A DNA stretch of 64,000 bases, taken from NCBI RefSeq assembly GCF_000176135.1, contig NZ_ACZN01000015.1, forward strand, positions 1 to 64,000, written 5' to 3'. Positions 8,421 to 16,184 of this stretch are shown here, piece by piece (within the stretch, counting starts at the first letter, position 1; each line of letters starts with the position of its first letter). A model generated the notes under the pieces. That model made no database searches, was not told the origin of the DNA, and saw only the letters and a program-made list of their open reading frames with translations. Made by a program: the position numbers and the translations under genes. This DNA is from Vibrio coralliilyticus ATCC BAA-450. Lineage in GTDB: Bacteria > Pseudomonadota > Gammaproteobacteria > Enterobacterales > Vibrionaceae.

Positions 8421-8541
8421 TAACGCAGCGTTAATGGGCAGGCAACGCCGCCAAAAACTTAGACCATTGTGGCATAAACACAAAAACCAAACTGTGAGTC
8501 TAAGCCGCCAAGCGTTGGCTGTCCTGTTGAACGCCTGGTTA
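8421..8541 (-). repeat. attC site 14
   Basis: attC of the GCGTTAATGGGCAGGCAACGC type with CGCAG at the R' end; GTTA core 8538-8541. Confidence 0.9.
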
Positions 8542-8568
8542 GGTGAGTTCTACACCTCATTAATGTGC

Positions 8569-8889
8569 CTACCTTGTTTTTACATGGTTCTTAATGTAAC
8601 AATCAACTTCCTCATGATTGCCTGTGATAACTAGCTCCTCTGTATATCTATTAACAATTAGAGGAGTATTTCCACTAAGTGCTTCTCTAAAGTCGCCAGC
8701 TTTTATGAATTCTTCGGTGTTGTAATAGAATACCCAACCAAAATCATACTCTTCGGTCTCATTGTCTTGAATTTTTAACCTAATATTAGGATTTACATAG
8801 TTGGGTAAAGCTGAACCAAAACTGTTCATTTTAGTCTCTTCACACTTCAGATAACTTTCTACTTTCTTGACTGCTTCTGTATATTCCAT
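8569..8889 (-). CDS. YrhB/Imm35-like immunity-type protein
   Basis: A 106-residue protein whose centre, FGWVFYYNTEEFIKAG and then SGNTPLIVNRYTEELVITG, is the YrhB/Imm35 pattern (GW-[VY]-F, GN-PLIV-, TGE- strand). Imm35-type proteins are immunity factors in polymorphic toxin loci, and E. coli YrhB is a small heat-inducible relative. Start set at the ATG for MEYTEA because AGGTG, contributed by the attC junction GTTAGGTG, lies just upstream. No toxin partner is present. Confidence 0.78.
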   Translation of the reverse strand: MEYTEAVKKVESYLKCEETKMNSFGSALPNYVNPNIRLKIQDNETEEYDFGWVFYYNTEEFIKAGDFREALSGNTPLIVNRYTEELVITGNHEEVDCYIKNHVKTR

Positions 8890-8896
8890 AATCACC

Positions 8897-9016
8897 TAAC
8901 GCCTTGTTAAGGGGTGAGCAACGCAATACCGATGCTACCGCATGCCACCCTAATCACTAAAGCCAACGCATAGTAAAAATGCCACGCGTTGCGAATCCCT
9001 CTTGAACAATTTGTTA
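8897..9016 (-). repeat. attC site 15
   Basis: attC of the CTTGTTAAGGGGTGAGCAACGCAATACC type; GTTA core 9013-9016. Its partner cassette carries two genes. Confidence 0.9.
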
Positions 9017-9019
9017 TGT

Positions 9020-9253
9020 TTATTTTTTAAAGAGCTTACCAAATGTCTTTTTTAAATGGTCATCTAAGTGTGCTTGAACTATTGTCAGTCCCTCTTCTGC
9101 CGCTACGTCTAACAACGCATCGTAATCATTTAATTCGTTACAGTTTTGACATTTTATTAAGTCCCCTGAAGAAAATTCCTGATCGGGTTCCCCCTCTAAT
9201 GGGCAGTCACAAAACAGACATTTAAGTTCAACAGTAAAGTTGCTGTCATCCAT
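9020..9253 (-). CDS. Small zinc-ribbon protein, 77 aa (second gene of a two-gene cassette)
   Basis: Two CxxC pairs (CLFCDC near residue 12 and CQNC near residue 35) form a zinc ribbon. A helical C-terminal part ending in a basic KKTFGKLFKK tail follows. It starts only 2 bp after the stop of the upstream membrane protein, so both are translated from one message. This is the only cassette here with two genes, suggesting that the two products act together. Zinc-ribbon proteins with this tail are widespread small hypothetical proteins; function unknown. Confidence 0.78.
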   Translation of the reverse strand: MDDSNFTVELKCLFCDCPLEGEPDQEFSSGDLIKCQNCNELNDYDALLDVAAEEGLTIVQAHLDDHLKKTFGKLFKK

Positions 9254-9255
9254 TA

Positions 9256-9660
9256 TTAAAACTCCATCACTTTAAGACCAAGCGTCGCTAGCGCTAGAAG
9301 AAAGCCTAGAACAACAAAAAGCCCCTTGTGTTCCTCTATGTAATCTGAGGTTTTCTTCAAAAACGACCTGTTTGCCTTAAGTTCATCCGAACGCTTTTTA
9401 GAACGAGCAACACCAATTCCTTTAGGTGTTATTTGTAATCCGTTGTACTTACCACCACCTAAAAACGCATGCTTAAGCCATTCATGCGCTAAGCACTTGT
9501 CCGCCGCTTTTTCTAGTTGTTCAAGAGTGAACTTACCTTTGTTAACCGCGTTAATCTCTTGAACCAATTTTTCGTCTATATCGAGATGAACGGTTTTATA
9601 TGTATGACCATGCTCTTCCATATAGTCGACAACATTATTTAATAAAGCATATTCAGGCAT
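9256..9660 (-). CDS. Winged-helix-like protein with C-terminal membrane anchor (first gene of a two-gene cassette)
   Basis: The 134-residue product starts at MPEYALL, preceded by GGAGG 4 nt upstream. Residues 1-85 look like a winged helix: helices, then HAFLGGGKYNGLQITPKGIGVARSKK, the strand-turn-strand of a wing. Residues 112-131 are a single hydrophobic helix (GLFVVLGFLLALATLGLKVM) that would tether it to the inner membrane. It forms a two-gene unit with the zinc-ribbon gene 2 bp downstream. A membrane-tethered regulator or sensor is possible; nothing more specific can be shown. Confidence 0.75.
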   Translation of the reverse strand: MPEYALLNNVVDYMEEHGHTYKTVHLDIDEKLVQEINAVNKGKFTLEQLEKAADKCLAHEWLKHAFLGGGKYNGLQITPKGIGVARSKKRSDELKANRSFLKKTSDYIEEHKGLFVVLGFLLALATLGLKVMEF

Positions 9661-9677
9661 CGTTCCTCCGCTAAACA

Positions 9678-9800
9678 TAACGCCCAATTAAGGGGTGAAC
9701 AACGCCTCCACCCAAACCTAAATTATTTTGCCATAAACACTAAAGCTGAAGTAGAAGCAAAAGTGCCAAGCGTTGTGAATCCCTCTTAAATTGCTTGTTA
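9678..9800 (-). repeat. attC site 16
   Basis: attC of the CCAATTAAGGGGTGAACAACGCCTCC type; GTTA core 9797-9800. Confidence 0.9.
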
Positions 9801-9805
9801 TGTTT

Positions 9806-10234
9806 TTACGACCTCGATGCTATTTCCATAAACAGTACGACTAAAAAGCCTAAAACGAATCCTAGAAAGGCAAGCATTGTCATTATTGTATCTGGTTCTG
9901 AATGAGCTCTGTCGATATCTGGATGCTTTATGTAGATTCCCTTTATGGGAAAGCGCCTGTAGTACAATCGTGGATAAAAGCCATGTGTAGCTTTGATTTG
10001 ATGGCTATAGCGTAGTTGAGCTAAAAAACTCAACTGCGCAGCTGAAAACATAGCGAAAGACGTAATGTCACCACGGGTATAACCATAATTGAAATTGTAG
10101 ACGCCTAAACCGAAGTACAGAAATAGTAAGCCTGCAACCACTTGAAGCGCTTTTTTATGATGATAAATTGGCTGCAAAACAATGAACATAATGACACATG
10201 TACTTGTAGTGCTAATGATAAGATTCCAGTCCAT
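9806..10234 (-). CDS. Three-TM cassette membrane protein, 142 aa
   Basis: Hydrophobic segments at about residues 2-20, 30-46 and 116-137. The loop between the second and third is basic and aromatic (HGFYPRLYYRRFPIKG), which would lie in the cytoplasm. Start set at the ATG for MDWNLI, with AGGAG 4 nt upstream; the longer frame would run into the attC site. No family recognised. Confidence 0.7.
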   Translation of the reverse strand: MDWNLIISTTSTCVIMFIVLQPIYHHKKALQVVAGLLFLYFGLGVYNFNYGYTRGDITSFAMFSAAQLSFLAQLRYSHQIKATHGFYPRLYYRRFPIKGIYIKHPDIDRAHSEPDTIMTMLAFLGFVLGFLVVLFMEIASRS

Positions 10235-10248
10235 ATGACTCCTAAACA

Positions 10249-10371
10249 TAACGCCCAATTAAGGGGTGAACAACGCCTCCACCCAAACCTAAGGCATTGT
10301 GCCATAAACACTAAATTTGAAGTAGAAGCCAAAATGCCGAGCGTTGTGAATCCCTCTTAAATTGCTTGTTA
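10249..10371 (-). repeat. attC site 17
   Basis: attC of the CCAATTAAGGGGTGAACAACGCCTCC type; GTTA core 10368-10371. Confidence 0.9.
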
Positions 10372-10376
10372 GGCAT

Positions 10377-10784
10377 TTATTCACAATAGTAAACTTTTAT
10401 TTTATCTGGAGTTTTTCCATCACCTTTATATGCAGTCCAACCACCATTTGAACTACATGAACTTCCATTGTGTCTCGCTTCTAAGCAATAGCATAGCTTG
10501 CGATTATCTACATTTTCTATCTTTGTAGATAAATTACCAACATTGACCTTGAGACTTGACACATCTTCTTCCAAAGTGCCCTTAGACTTTTCTATCTCTG
10601 CCATGGCTTGAGTCTTAGCTAGTTCTATTAGTTGGATAGCATCTTTCTTATCTTCTTTCAAAGATGCATAATCCTTGTCATCTTCAATTGCTGATAGCCT
10701 ACCGTCTAACTGTCCTAGAAATAATGCACCTGAGACAACAGATATAATCAATGTAATTACCACTCCGATTTCAATTTTAGACAT
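10377..10784 (-). CDS. Membrane-anchored coiled-coil protein with cysteine-rich tail, 135 aa
   Basis: Residues 5-26 are a single membrane helix; 30-95 form an acidic coiled coil with heptads (SLKVNVGNLSTKIENVD). The C-terminal 40 residues contain five cysteines (CYCLEARHNGSSC and a final CE) plus WTAYKG, a small disulfide-bonded or metal-binding head. That orientation would place the head in the periplasm. The layout recalls spanins or small envelope proteins but no family is recognised. GGGAGAG precedes the ATG. Confidence 0.75.
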   Translation of the reverse strand: MSKIEIGVVITLIISVVSGALFLGQLDGRLSAIEDDKDYASLKEDKKDAIQLIELAKTQAMAEIEKSKGTLEEDVSSLKVNVGNLSTKIENVDNRKLCYCLEARHNGSSCSSNGGWTAYKGDGKTPDKIKVYYCE

Positions 10785-10806
10785 ATATACTCTCCCTGTT
10801 GATGCC

Positions 10807-10906
10807 TAACGCCGGGCATAAGGTGCGCCACGACTAACTCACCAAGCCCACTGAACTCCACACCAAAACCGCCGAGTGTAACGCGTCACCCTTGATGCCT
10901 TTGTTA
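10807..10906 (-). repeat. attC site 18 (short, distinct type)
   Basis: A 100-bp attC unlike most others: GGGCATAAGGTGCGCCACGAC at R' and CGCCGAGTGTAACG near R''. Its closest match in the window is attC 34. Confidence 0.88.
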
Positions 10907-10914
10907 GGTGCGTG

Positions 10915-11397
10915 TTACTCAAAGTGCTTTGTATACAACACCTGATTCCACGCATTTGTTAAAGCATTATCAATCGATACCGCCTTAGAAAATCCGGTAG
11001 GTTCACTAGCTACAACAAAAGCAATTGGCTCATTTTTATAACTCAAAGCCACTGCATTACCATCAGATGACCATTTGAAGGAAAAATCCGCTTCACTGGT
11101 ACCTGTTATTACTGCTTTTTCAGAGGCCAACTTTGCAGGTAATAATGGTGGTTCTCCCTTAGAAGCATCCGCTTTCCAGTCAAAGTTAACCGGTGGTTTT
11201 ACTCGCATATATGCGATCGCATCTTTTGATGGTGACTGCTCTCCTGGCTTTGTGAGGTAGAGAAATGCTACTTTGTCAGTTTCGTCTAATATCGCGAACC
11301 GATTAGAAGCAGCACTGTGTGAATGTATAAAAATGCCTTCAGCCATACATGTTCCTGTAATTAAGACACCAATTACTAAGGTTATTATTCTTCTCAT
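10915..11397 (-). CDS. Secreted cassette protein of unknown function, 160 aa
   Basis: An N-terminal signal peptide (MRRIITLVIGVLITGTCMAEG) with cleavage likely after CMAE. The mature part is beta-rich, with SFKWSSDGNAVALSYKNEPIAFVV recalling a blade-like repeat and LTNAWNQVLY at the end. No domain named. Start set at the ATG for MRRII because AGGTG from the attC junction precedes it. Likely periplasmic. Confidence 0.75.
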   Translation of the reverse strand: MRRIITLVIGVLITGTCMAEGIFIHSHSAASNRFAILDETDKVAFLYLTKPGEQSPSKDAIAYMRVKPPVNFDWKADASKGEPPLLPAKLASEKAVITGTSEADFSFKWSSDGNAVALSYKNEPIAFVVASEPTGFSKAVSIDNALTNAWNQVLYTKHFE

Positions 11398-11404
11398 AAG
11401 CACC

Positions 11405-11526
11405 TAACGCCGTGTTAAGTGGTGAACAACGCCAACCACCAAACCTAAACCATTGTACCTTAAACACTTAACCTGACTGGAACTGAAATCGCCAAACGTT
11501 GTGAATCCGTCTTGAACGCCTTGTTA
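11405..11526 (-). repeat. attC site 19
   Basis: attC of the GTGTTAAGTGGTGAACAACGCCAACC type; GTTA core 11523-11526 supplies the stop of the next gene. Confidence 0.9.
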
Positions 11527-11943
11527 GGTATTTGTTTTTCTCAAACACTTTTGAACCACGATCGACGTACAAATCATATTGCATTCGAAGGATTCAACAT
11601 TCGTCGAAGAGCTCATTACAACAGACAACAACCCTGACATTTCATCCTTTTTAACATTTAGATAATACAAGCAATTGTCATAGGTAAAACCGCTAATATC
11701 TACGGATGAAACTCCCAAAAACTCGATTGTAACCTCTGAGTAATGGGATATTTGATATTCTTGTTCCGAGCCTGTGTAACAAGGGAAGTCAAAAACAACA
11801 GTGACACTGGGAGCATTTTTGCCACCAGAGTTTAAGTTCCCTGAATTCAAGTTCAGCATATTTATATAAGCATCATGAAATGAAGGTGGTTCATCAAACT
11901 CTTCAAGCAATAATGCAGAATTCTCAATAAAGTCCCATGCCAT
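11524..11943 (-). CDS. Imm50-like immunity-type protein
   Basis: A 139-residue protein starting MAWDFIENS, with GGAG 6 nt upstream. The N-terminal LLLEEFDEPPSFHDAYINML resembles the SFHDAE segment of the Imm50 family, followed by alternating beta strands (VTVVFDFP, EVTIEFLGVSSVDISGF). Imm50 proteins are predicted immunity factors of polymorphic toxin systems. The match is partial. No toxin gene is nearby. The stop TAA is supplied by attC 19. Confidence 0.65.
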   Translation of the reverse strand: MAWDFIENSALLLEEFDEPPSFHDAYINMLNLNSGNLNSGGKNAPSVTVVFDFPCYTGSEQEYQISHYSEVTIEFLGVSSVDISGFTYDNCLYYLNVKKDEMSGLLSVVMSSSTNVESFECNMICTSIVVQKCLRKTNT

Positions 11944-11962
11944 GTTATACTCCAAAAATACC

Positions 11963-12084
11963 TAACGCCGCGTTAAGTGGTGAACAACGCCAACCACCAA
12001 ACCTAACCCATTGTACCTTAAACACTTAAGCTAACTTGAACTTAAAGTGCCAAGCGTTGTGAATCCGTCTTAAACGCTTTGTTA
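11963..12084 (-). repeat. attC site 20
   Basis: attC of the GCGTTAAGTGGTGAACAACGCCAACC type, near-identical to attC 9 and part of the same duplicated cassette. Confidence 0.9.
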
Positions 12085-12087
12085 GGG

Positions 12088-12561
12088 CTAATCTCGACTG
12101 GGGCCATCAACATTAATTGAGGGCATCAATGGCTTTAACTGCGTTTTTAACTGCCCAGACAGCATGACCTGACCGTAGCCCACACTATAAAAACTGTGTT
12201 CTGGAGCGAGTAAACTCTCTGTGTCAGTCATTCTGTATGTAGCTGTATAATTATTGATAGCCCAAAAAGGTTTCCCAAGAGCTTTCTCTATATGCGCAAT
12301 TTCGGAGTCTTTACTATCAACTAGATCAACTATGTCGTAAAAAGACAACTGAATGTAACGATCTAATTCATTCGGGTTATGAACCACGTTATTCACCCTT
12401 ATAGTGCTGACTAGCTTTAGGTTACTAGCTTCAACTTTTCCGTAAAAATGACTAATTTCACTCAAAGCGTGAGCTTGGAAATCATCAATTTCATTGCAAA
12501 CAGATGCAAATGAAACAACTGAAGACACCAACACTAAAAATTTCACCATAATTCTCGCCAT
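12088..12561 (-). CDS. Secreted cassette protein of unknown function, 157 aa (copy 2 of 2)
   Basis: Second copy of the cassette at 5165-5638, 6.9 kb away. The protein is identical over all 157 residues including the signal peptide, while seven bases differ, all silent. The leader and adjoining attC also match, so whole cassettes were copied. Neighbouring cassettes differ, which fits cassette re-insertion rather than tandem duplication. Confidence 0.82.
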   Translation of the reverse strand: MARIMVKFLVLVSSVVSFASVCNEIDDFQAHALSEISHFYGKVEASNLKLVSTIRVNNVVHNPNELDRYIQLSFYDIVDLVDSKDSEIAHIEKALGKPFWAINNYTATYRMTDTESLLAPEHSFYSVGYGQVMLSGQLKTQLKPLMPSINVDGPSRD

Positions 12562-12578
12562 TTTTCCCTCAATAGCCC

Positions 12579-12698
12579 TAACGCCCTGTTAAGGTGTGAG
12601 CAACGCAATACCGATGCTTCCGCATACCACCTTAAACACTAAAACCAACGCATAGTAAAAATGCCACGCGTTGCGAATCACTCTTAAACAGTTTGTTA
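12579..12698 (-). repeat. attC site 21
   Basis: attC of the CCCTGTTAAGGTGTGAGCAACGCAATACC type; GTTA core 12695-12698. Confidence 0.9.
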
Positions 12699-12702
12699 GG
12701 GC

Positions 12703-13290
12703 TCAGTTACCCAGCGATACTAGTTCGTCTAGCTCACTCTGCAAGCGAGCAGTTCGTTCAAAAACTAAAGTTTCGAGTTCCGAGTAATATATCAATGGGT
12801 ATATGGAGCCCCCTTTGTACATATCAGCTACTGATCTCGCATGGGCTTCGATATACTCGTTCCACTTTACCTGTGCAGACCCGTACGCTTCGGTGCGGTC
12901 ACTATCTAGCTTACTCATTAATTGAGCGTAAACTTCGTTCATTTTAACTAATGAACGATTATAACTATCCGAAGCCATTTGGTTCATTTCAGTTTGAGTA
13001 ATATGCTCAGTGCTACTCGTCTGCATATGAGAAACCGATTTAGTGTTTAAATCTAAAACATGACTCTGCACCGCACTACTTTTTTCTGTGAGCATAGAAG
13101 CAAACTGGTTTAAGCCTGAGATATCTAAACCTTGCTCACTCATTTTTTTATGTATATCTAGAACTTTTTGATGCTTATCCAAAATTTCTAATTCAGGCTT
13201 TGATTCGATTCTTCGCTTTATAAGATAACCAATGCCCGTCATGAGAGCTCCTAGTAAAACGAAGCCCAACTTTTCTATCATTTCATTCAT
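12703..13290 (-). CDS. Membrane-anchored DUF1311/LprI-like protein, 195 aa
   Basis: A membrane helix at residues 6-24 is followed by a basic RRR stop and a long helical region. Residues about 120-190 follow the LprI N-terminal (DUF1311) pattern: NEVYAQLMSKL, then QVKWNEYIEAHARSVADMYKGGSIYPLIYYSELETLVFERTARLQ, with the GGS..PL turn, but without the family's usual cysteines. LprI of mycobacteria is a periplasmic lysozyme inhibitor; here the lack of a cleavable signal and of cysteines makes that role doubtful. Confidence 0.72.
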   Translation of the reverse strand: MNEMIEKLGFVLLGALMTGIGYLIKRRIESKPELEILDKHQKVLDIHKKMSEQGLDISGLNQFASMLTEKSSAVQSHVLDLNTKSVSHMQTSSTEHITQTEMNQMASDSYNRSLVKMNEVYAQLMSKLDSDRTEAYGSAQVKWNEYIEAHARSVADMYKGGSIYPLIYYSELETLVFERTARLQSELDELVSLGN

Positions 13291-13315
13291 TTACACCGAA
13301 TCATCCTATGAGCCC

Positions 13316-13436
13316 TAACGCCGCGTTAATGGGCAAGCAACGCTGCCACAAACTTAAACCATTGTGCCATAAACACAAAAACCAAACTGTGAGACAAAAC
13401 CAGCAAGCGTTGGTTGTCCGATTAAACGCTTGGTTA
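13316..13436 (-). repeat. attC site 22
   Basis: attC of the GCGTTAATGGGCAAGCAACGC / AAACTGTGAG type, paired with an ORF-less cassette; GTTA core 13433-13436. Confidence 0.9.
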
Positions 13437-13793
13437 TGGAAACCTAAGACAACCCATACACTCACCACACTACATGAGCTCTTTGCAACCACGAAAACCC
13501 CACAAGCCAGCATGCAGCAACCCGATGAAGTCCAAAGAAGAAACCTAACAACAACGATATGGCCAATTGATACAAAGAAGGGCCGCCCCACTGGAGCCAA
13601 GATTCAGCTAATTGCCGCTGTACCATGTAACTTGGGATAAAACGCAAACGGCAGATTAGCCATAGAGAAATACCCAAAGCGGCTTTTCACCAGAGATAAA
13701 AATTTGGTACCAAGTGAGGAAATAAGAGCTCACAGGAAACTCGCTACAAAAGGAGAACCAATAACCAAATAAGAACTAAATTTTGCTGCACCA
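13437..13793 (-). ncRNA. ORF-less cassette family, copy 2 (candidate structured RNA)
   Basis: Homologous to the other four family members and keeps GGGCCGCCCCACTGGAGCCAAG, CTAATTGCCGC, ACGGCAGATTAGC and AAGCGGCTTTTCACCAGAG. On the minus strand it begins ATGGTGCAGCAA, but this frame stops after 16 codons, and the other frame that is open in copies 1, 3 and 4 is shifted here by a 2-bp loss between the two arms of the inverted repeat. The arms themselves are intact. Confidence 0.5.
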
Positions 13794-13914
13794 TAACGCC
13801 CAATTAAGGGGTGAACAACGCCTCCACCCAAACCTAAAGCATTGTGCCATAAGCACTTAATTGACTTGAAGTGAGGGCGCCAAGCGTTGTGAATCCCTCT
13901 TAAATTGCTTGTTA
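13794..13914 (-). repeat. attC site 23
   Basis: attC of the CCAATTAAGGGGTGAACAACGCCTCC type at the R' half but with GAGGGCGCCAAG near R''; GTTA core 13911-13914. Confidence 0.9.
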
Positions 13915-13917
13915 GGT

Positions 13918-14310
13918 TTAGACAACTAGCAAGTCACCATAACCCCAGATAGCCGTACCTAAAACAACAAACACATGAGCAAAAAGCTTTAAAACCTTTC
14001 TGTCTTTTGGCGTTTCAGGTTTACTCGCTATATTGGACTTTACTAACCCGTTGACCAGATCGTTGTCTGATATGTTAGGCATAACCGCTCTTTTCTTAGC
14101 TGTAACCTTTATAGCATCGAAAACTTCGTCATGTGAGTAACTCGCAAGGCGATATTCGACAATTGCTGCAAACAATACCAAAACTGCTCCTGACCTCTGG
14201 AACCAAATAGTATCGTCTACCGTTTGAATATCAAAAAACATCGAAGCCATTGAAAATACAATGCTTATAACGAGCAATAACCACTCTTTCTTATGCTTGC
14301 CGAACTTCAC
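13918..14310 (-). CDS. Three-TM cassette membrane protein, 130 aa
   Basis: Hydrophobic segments near residues 10-28, 38-56 and 108-127. The second is preceded by TIWFQRSG and followed by VEYRLASY. The loop of about 50 residues between the second and third segments is polar and basic and would be cytoplasmic. GGAGA precedes the ATG. No family recognised. Confidence 0.7.
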   Translation of the reverse strand: MKFGKHKKEWLLLVISIVFSMASMFFDIQTVDDTIWFQRSGAVLVLFAAIVEYRLASYSHDEVFDAIKVTAKKRAVMPNISDNDLVNGLVKSNIASKPETPKDRKVLKLFAHVFVVLGTAIWGYGDLLVV

Positions 14311-14327
14311 TATCTCTCCTTTAAACC

Positions 14328-14447
14328 TAACGCCTTGTTAAGGGATGAGCAACGCAATACCAAAGCCGCCGCATGCCACCTTAATCACCAAAACCAACGC
14401 ATAGTAAAAATGTCACGCGTTGCGAATCCCTCTTGAACAATTTGTTA
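14328..14447 (-). repeat. attC site 24
   Basis: attC of the CTTGTTAAGGGATGAGCAACGCAATACC type; GTTA core 14444-14447. Confidence 0.9.
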
Positions 14448-14453
14448 GGTGAA

Positions 14454-14813
14454 TTATCGCGCACCCAACTCCTTTAGTTCCCTTGCACTTTTTAGAACAG
14501 GTTGAAGATAGTTCTCTAACGCTAAAAACCATTGCGGCTCAGACAACTTACCATCAGAGCCAACTTCTAAGGGAGGTACCCAATCTTTGTGCCGATTAAA
14601 AAGATCTGGGATTGAACCACTAACATTCGACAATTGATTTTGGTTAAAACCATTGAAAATCAGCTCATCTAGGTCAAACAAAGCACGCTCGTATATTGAA
14701 ATTATCTTGGCATCGTTATGGTTTAGTTGAAGATGAGCAATTAAAAGCGTCAAACGTCCTTTTAAGTCATTTAGCTGCATCAATCTATCATTCTTTGTGT
14801 AGTGATATTCCAT
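14454..14813 (-). CDS. Cassette protein of unknown function, 119 aa
   Basis: Soluble, mostly helical protein. Residues 1-60 (LNDLKGRLTLLIAHLQLNHND) look like a helical hairpin; the end ENYLQPVLKSARELKELGAR is a charged helix. Start set at the ATG for MEYHYT with AGGTG from the attC junction upstream; the longer open frame only adds translated attC sequence. No family recognised. Confidence 0.68.
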   Translation of the reverse strand: MEYHYTKNDRLMQLNDLKGRLTLLIAHLQLNHNDAKIISIYERALFDLDELIFNGFNQNQLSNVSGSIPDLFNRHKDWVPPLEVGSDGKLSEPQWFLALENYLQPVLKSARELKELGAR

Positions 14814-14822
14814 TAATTCACC

Positions 14823-14944
14823 TAACGCCCTGTTAAGGTGTGAGCAACGCAATACAAAAGCTCCTGCATACCACCTTAAACACTAACCCCAACGATAGAA
14901 TGAAAAATGCCAAGCGTTGGGAATCACTCTTAAATGCTTTGTTA
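14823..14944 (-). repeat. attC site 25 (mixed type)
   Basis: R' half is of the CCCTGTTAAGGTGTGAGCAACGCAATAC type while the R'' half (CCAACGATAGAA..AAATGC) matches attC 6 and 38. GTTA core 14941-14944 supplies the stop of the next gene. Confidence 0.88.
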
Positions 14945-15550
14945 TGCACGTACTGCACCAAAGCTTTCTGCTATAACGTAAGAATTACCTAACTCAAAGA
15001 CAGACAAGCTTGGGTAACTTATGAATTCTGAACCTGTCCAATGTTTTGGAGCGCCTACCTCAATGGGCTTGATATTTATTGGCAGTGCACTTAGCTCTTG
15101 AGTAATTTTGTCAGCCAATGGTTTGGGGAAGCGACCTAAAGTACCAAATTTAGCTTTCACGATCCCATTTACTGTTGGCTTTTGATTCAAGAACCGGACT
15201 AAGTATTCCGCTTTTCCCATTATCTCCACACAGGCGCTGAAAAGAACACCAAGAAGTGACTCTGGGCTGCATGAGTTCCCCGAAAAAAACAGGTCAATTT
15301 CTACTTCTTGGTACGGAATTAAAAGAGGAGAGTTCTTAGATATAGAGAGTAACTCTTCTTCAACAGAGCATATAGACTCTTCAACGACACCAATACACTG
15401 CACTTCCCAAAGTTCAGGAGCAGCCTCATTATGCATCAAGACTGAAAGGCTAATCCTAAGATCGTCCGCATACCAATCAGCATCAACGATGCGAATATTA
15501 CCTTCTGCTTCATCAAACTCTGTTTGAATTCTTTCCAATAGTTCTTTCAT
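14942..15550 (-). CDS. Cassette protein of unknown function, 202 aa
   Basis: Soluble acidic protein of alternating helices and strands. Visible stretches include DWYADDLRISLSVLMHN, a conserved-looking EVEIDLFFSG, and FELGNSYVIAESFGAVRA at the end. No signal peptide, membrane segment or catalytic motif. The stop TAA comes from attC 25. Size and composition suggest a single folded domain, but I do not recognise the family. Confidence 0.7.
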   Translation of the reverse strand: MKELLERIQTEFDEAEGNIRIVDADWYADDLRISLSVLMHNEAAPELWEVQCIGVVEESICSVEEELLSISKNSPLLIPYQEVEIDLFFSGNSCSPESLLGVLFSACVEIMGKAEYLVRFLNQKPTVNGIVKAKFGTLGRFPKPLADKITQELSALPINIKPIEVGAPKHWTGSEFISYPSLSVFELGNSYVIAESFGAVRA

Positions 15551-15565
15551 ATAACCCTAAGTGCA

Positions 15566-15686
15566 TAACGCCGCGTTAATGGGCAGACAACGCTACCGCA
15601 AACCTAAGCCATTGTGGCATAAACACTAATACCAAACTGTGAGACAAAACTGCCAAGCGTTGACTGTCCAATTGAACGCTTGGTTA
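15566..15686 (-). repeat. attC site 26
   Basis: attC of the GCGTTAATGGGCAGACAACGC / AAACTGTGAG type; GTTA core 15683-15686. Confidence 0.9.
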
Positions 15687-15694
15687 TGTGGAGA

Positions 15695-16045
15695 CTAGCC
15701 CCACTTTTGCAACGCACAATCTAATGCCTTTAAAACTCGTTTACGATTGGATGCTTTGTTTAAGCTTTTTGGCAATTTACAATACCAAGGATGCCAATAG
15801 TGTTCAGATGGAGGGTGAGAGTCACGCGTTGAGGGGTGAACTTTCTGCACAAAATACGCTTTGCATTCAATAATCTGCTCAATACTGACAAATTGAAATG
15901 TAAAACCACATACGTTGACAAAGTACACCCATTGCTTCAAAAGGTTATCCCTACTTTTCTTTACAGGTACACCACCTTCATTATATGAGCTCATGAAATC
16001 AGAGTGCACTTTGGGGTCTGCTAACTCACGCCATATTTTACTCAT
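15695..16045 (-). CDS. Cassette protein of unknown function, 116 aa (copy 1 of 2)
   Basis: Basic soluble protein with a cluster of aromatic, Cys and His residues (SEHYWHPWYCKLPK) and a basic C-terminal helix (NRKRVLKALDCALQKW). No family recognised. A paralogous cassette lies at 21342-21692, 5.6 kb away, differing at five residues (K/E, Y/F, S/G, A/T, G/S) and about sixteen bases. The flanking attC sites are of the same type in both. GGAG lies upstream of the ATG. Confidence 0.75.
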   Translation of the reverse strand: MSKIWRELADPKVHSDFMSSYNEGGVPVKKSRDNLLKQWVYFVNVCGFTFQFVSIEQIIECKAYFVQKVHPSTRDSHPPSEHYWHPWYCKLPKSLNKASNRKRVLKALDCALQKWG

Positions 16046-16057
16046 ATTTTCTCCACA

Positions 16058-16179
16058 TAACGCCCAATTAAGGGGTGAACAACGCCTCCCCCGAACCTAA
16101 AGCATTGTGCCATAAACACTAAATTTGAAGTAGAAGCAAAAATGCCAAGCGTTGTGAATCCCTCTTAAATTGCTTGTTA
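16058..16179 (-). repeat. attC site 27
   Basis: attC of the CCAATTAAGGGGTGAACAACGCCTCC type; GTTA core 16176-16179. Confidence 0.9.
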
Positions 16180-16184
16180 TGTGT

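Noticed and set aside
13462-13677. Minus-strand frame 13462-13677 as a gene
   Set aside because: It is the frame of ORF-less family copy 2, entered through a shift within the block; not kept in copies 1, 4 or 5.
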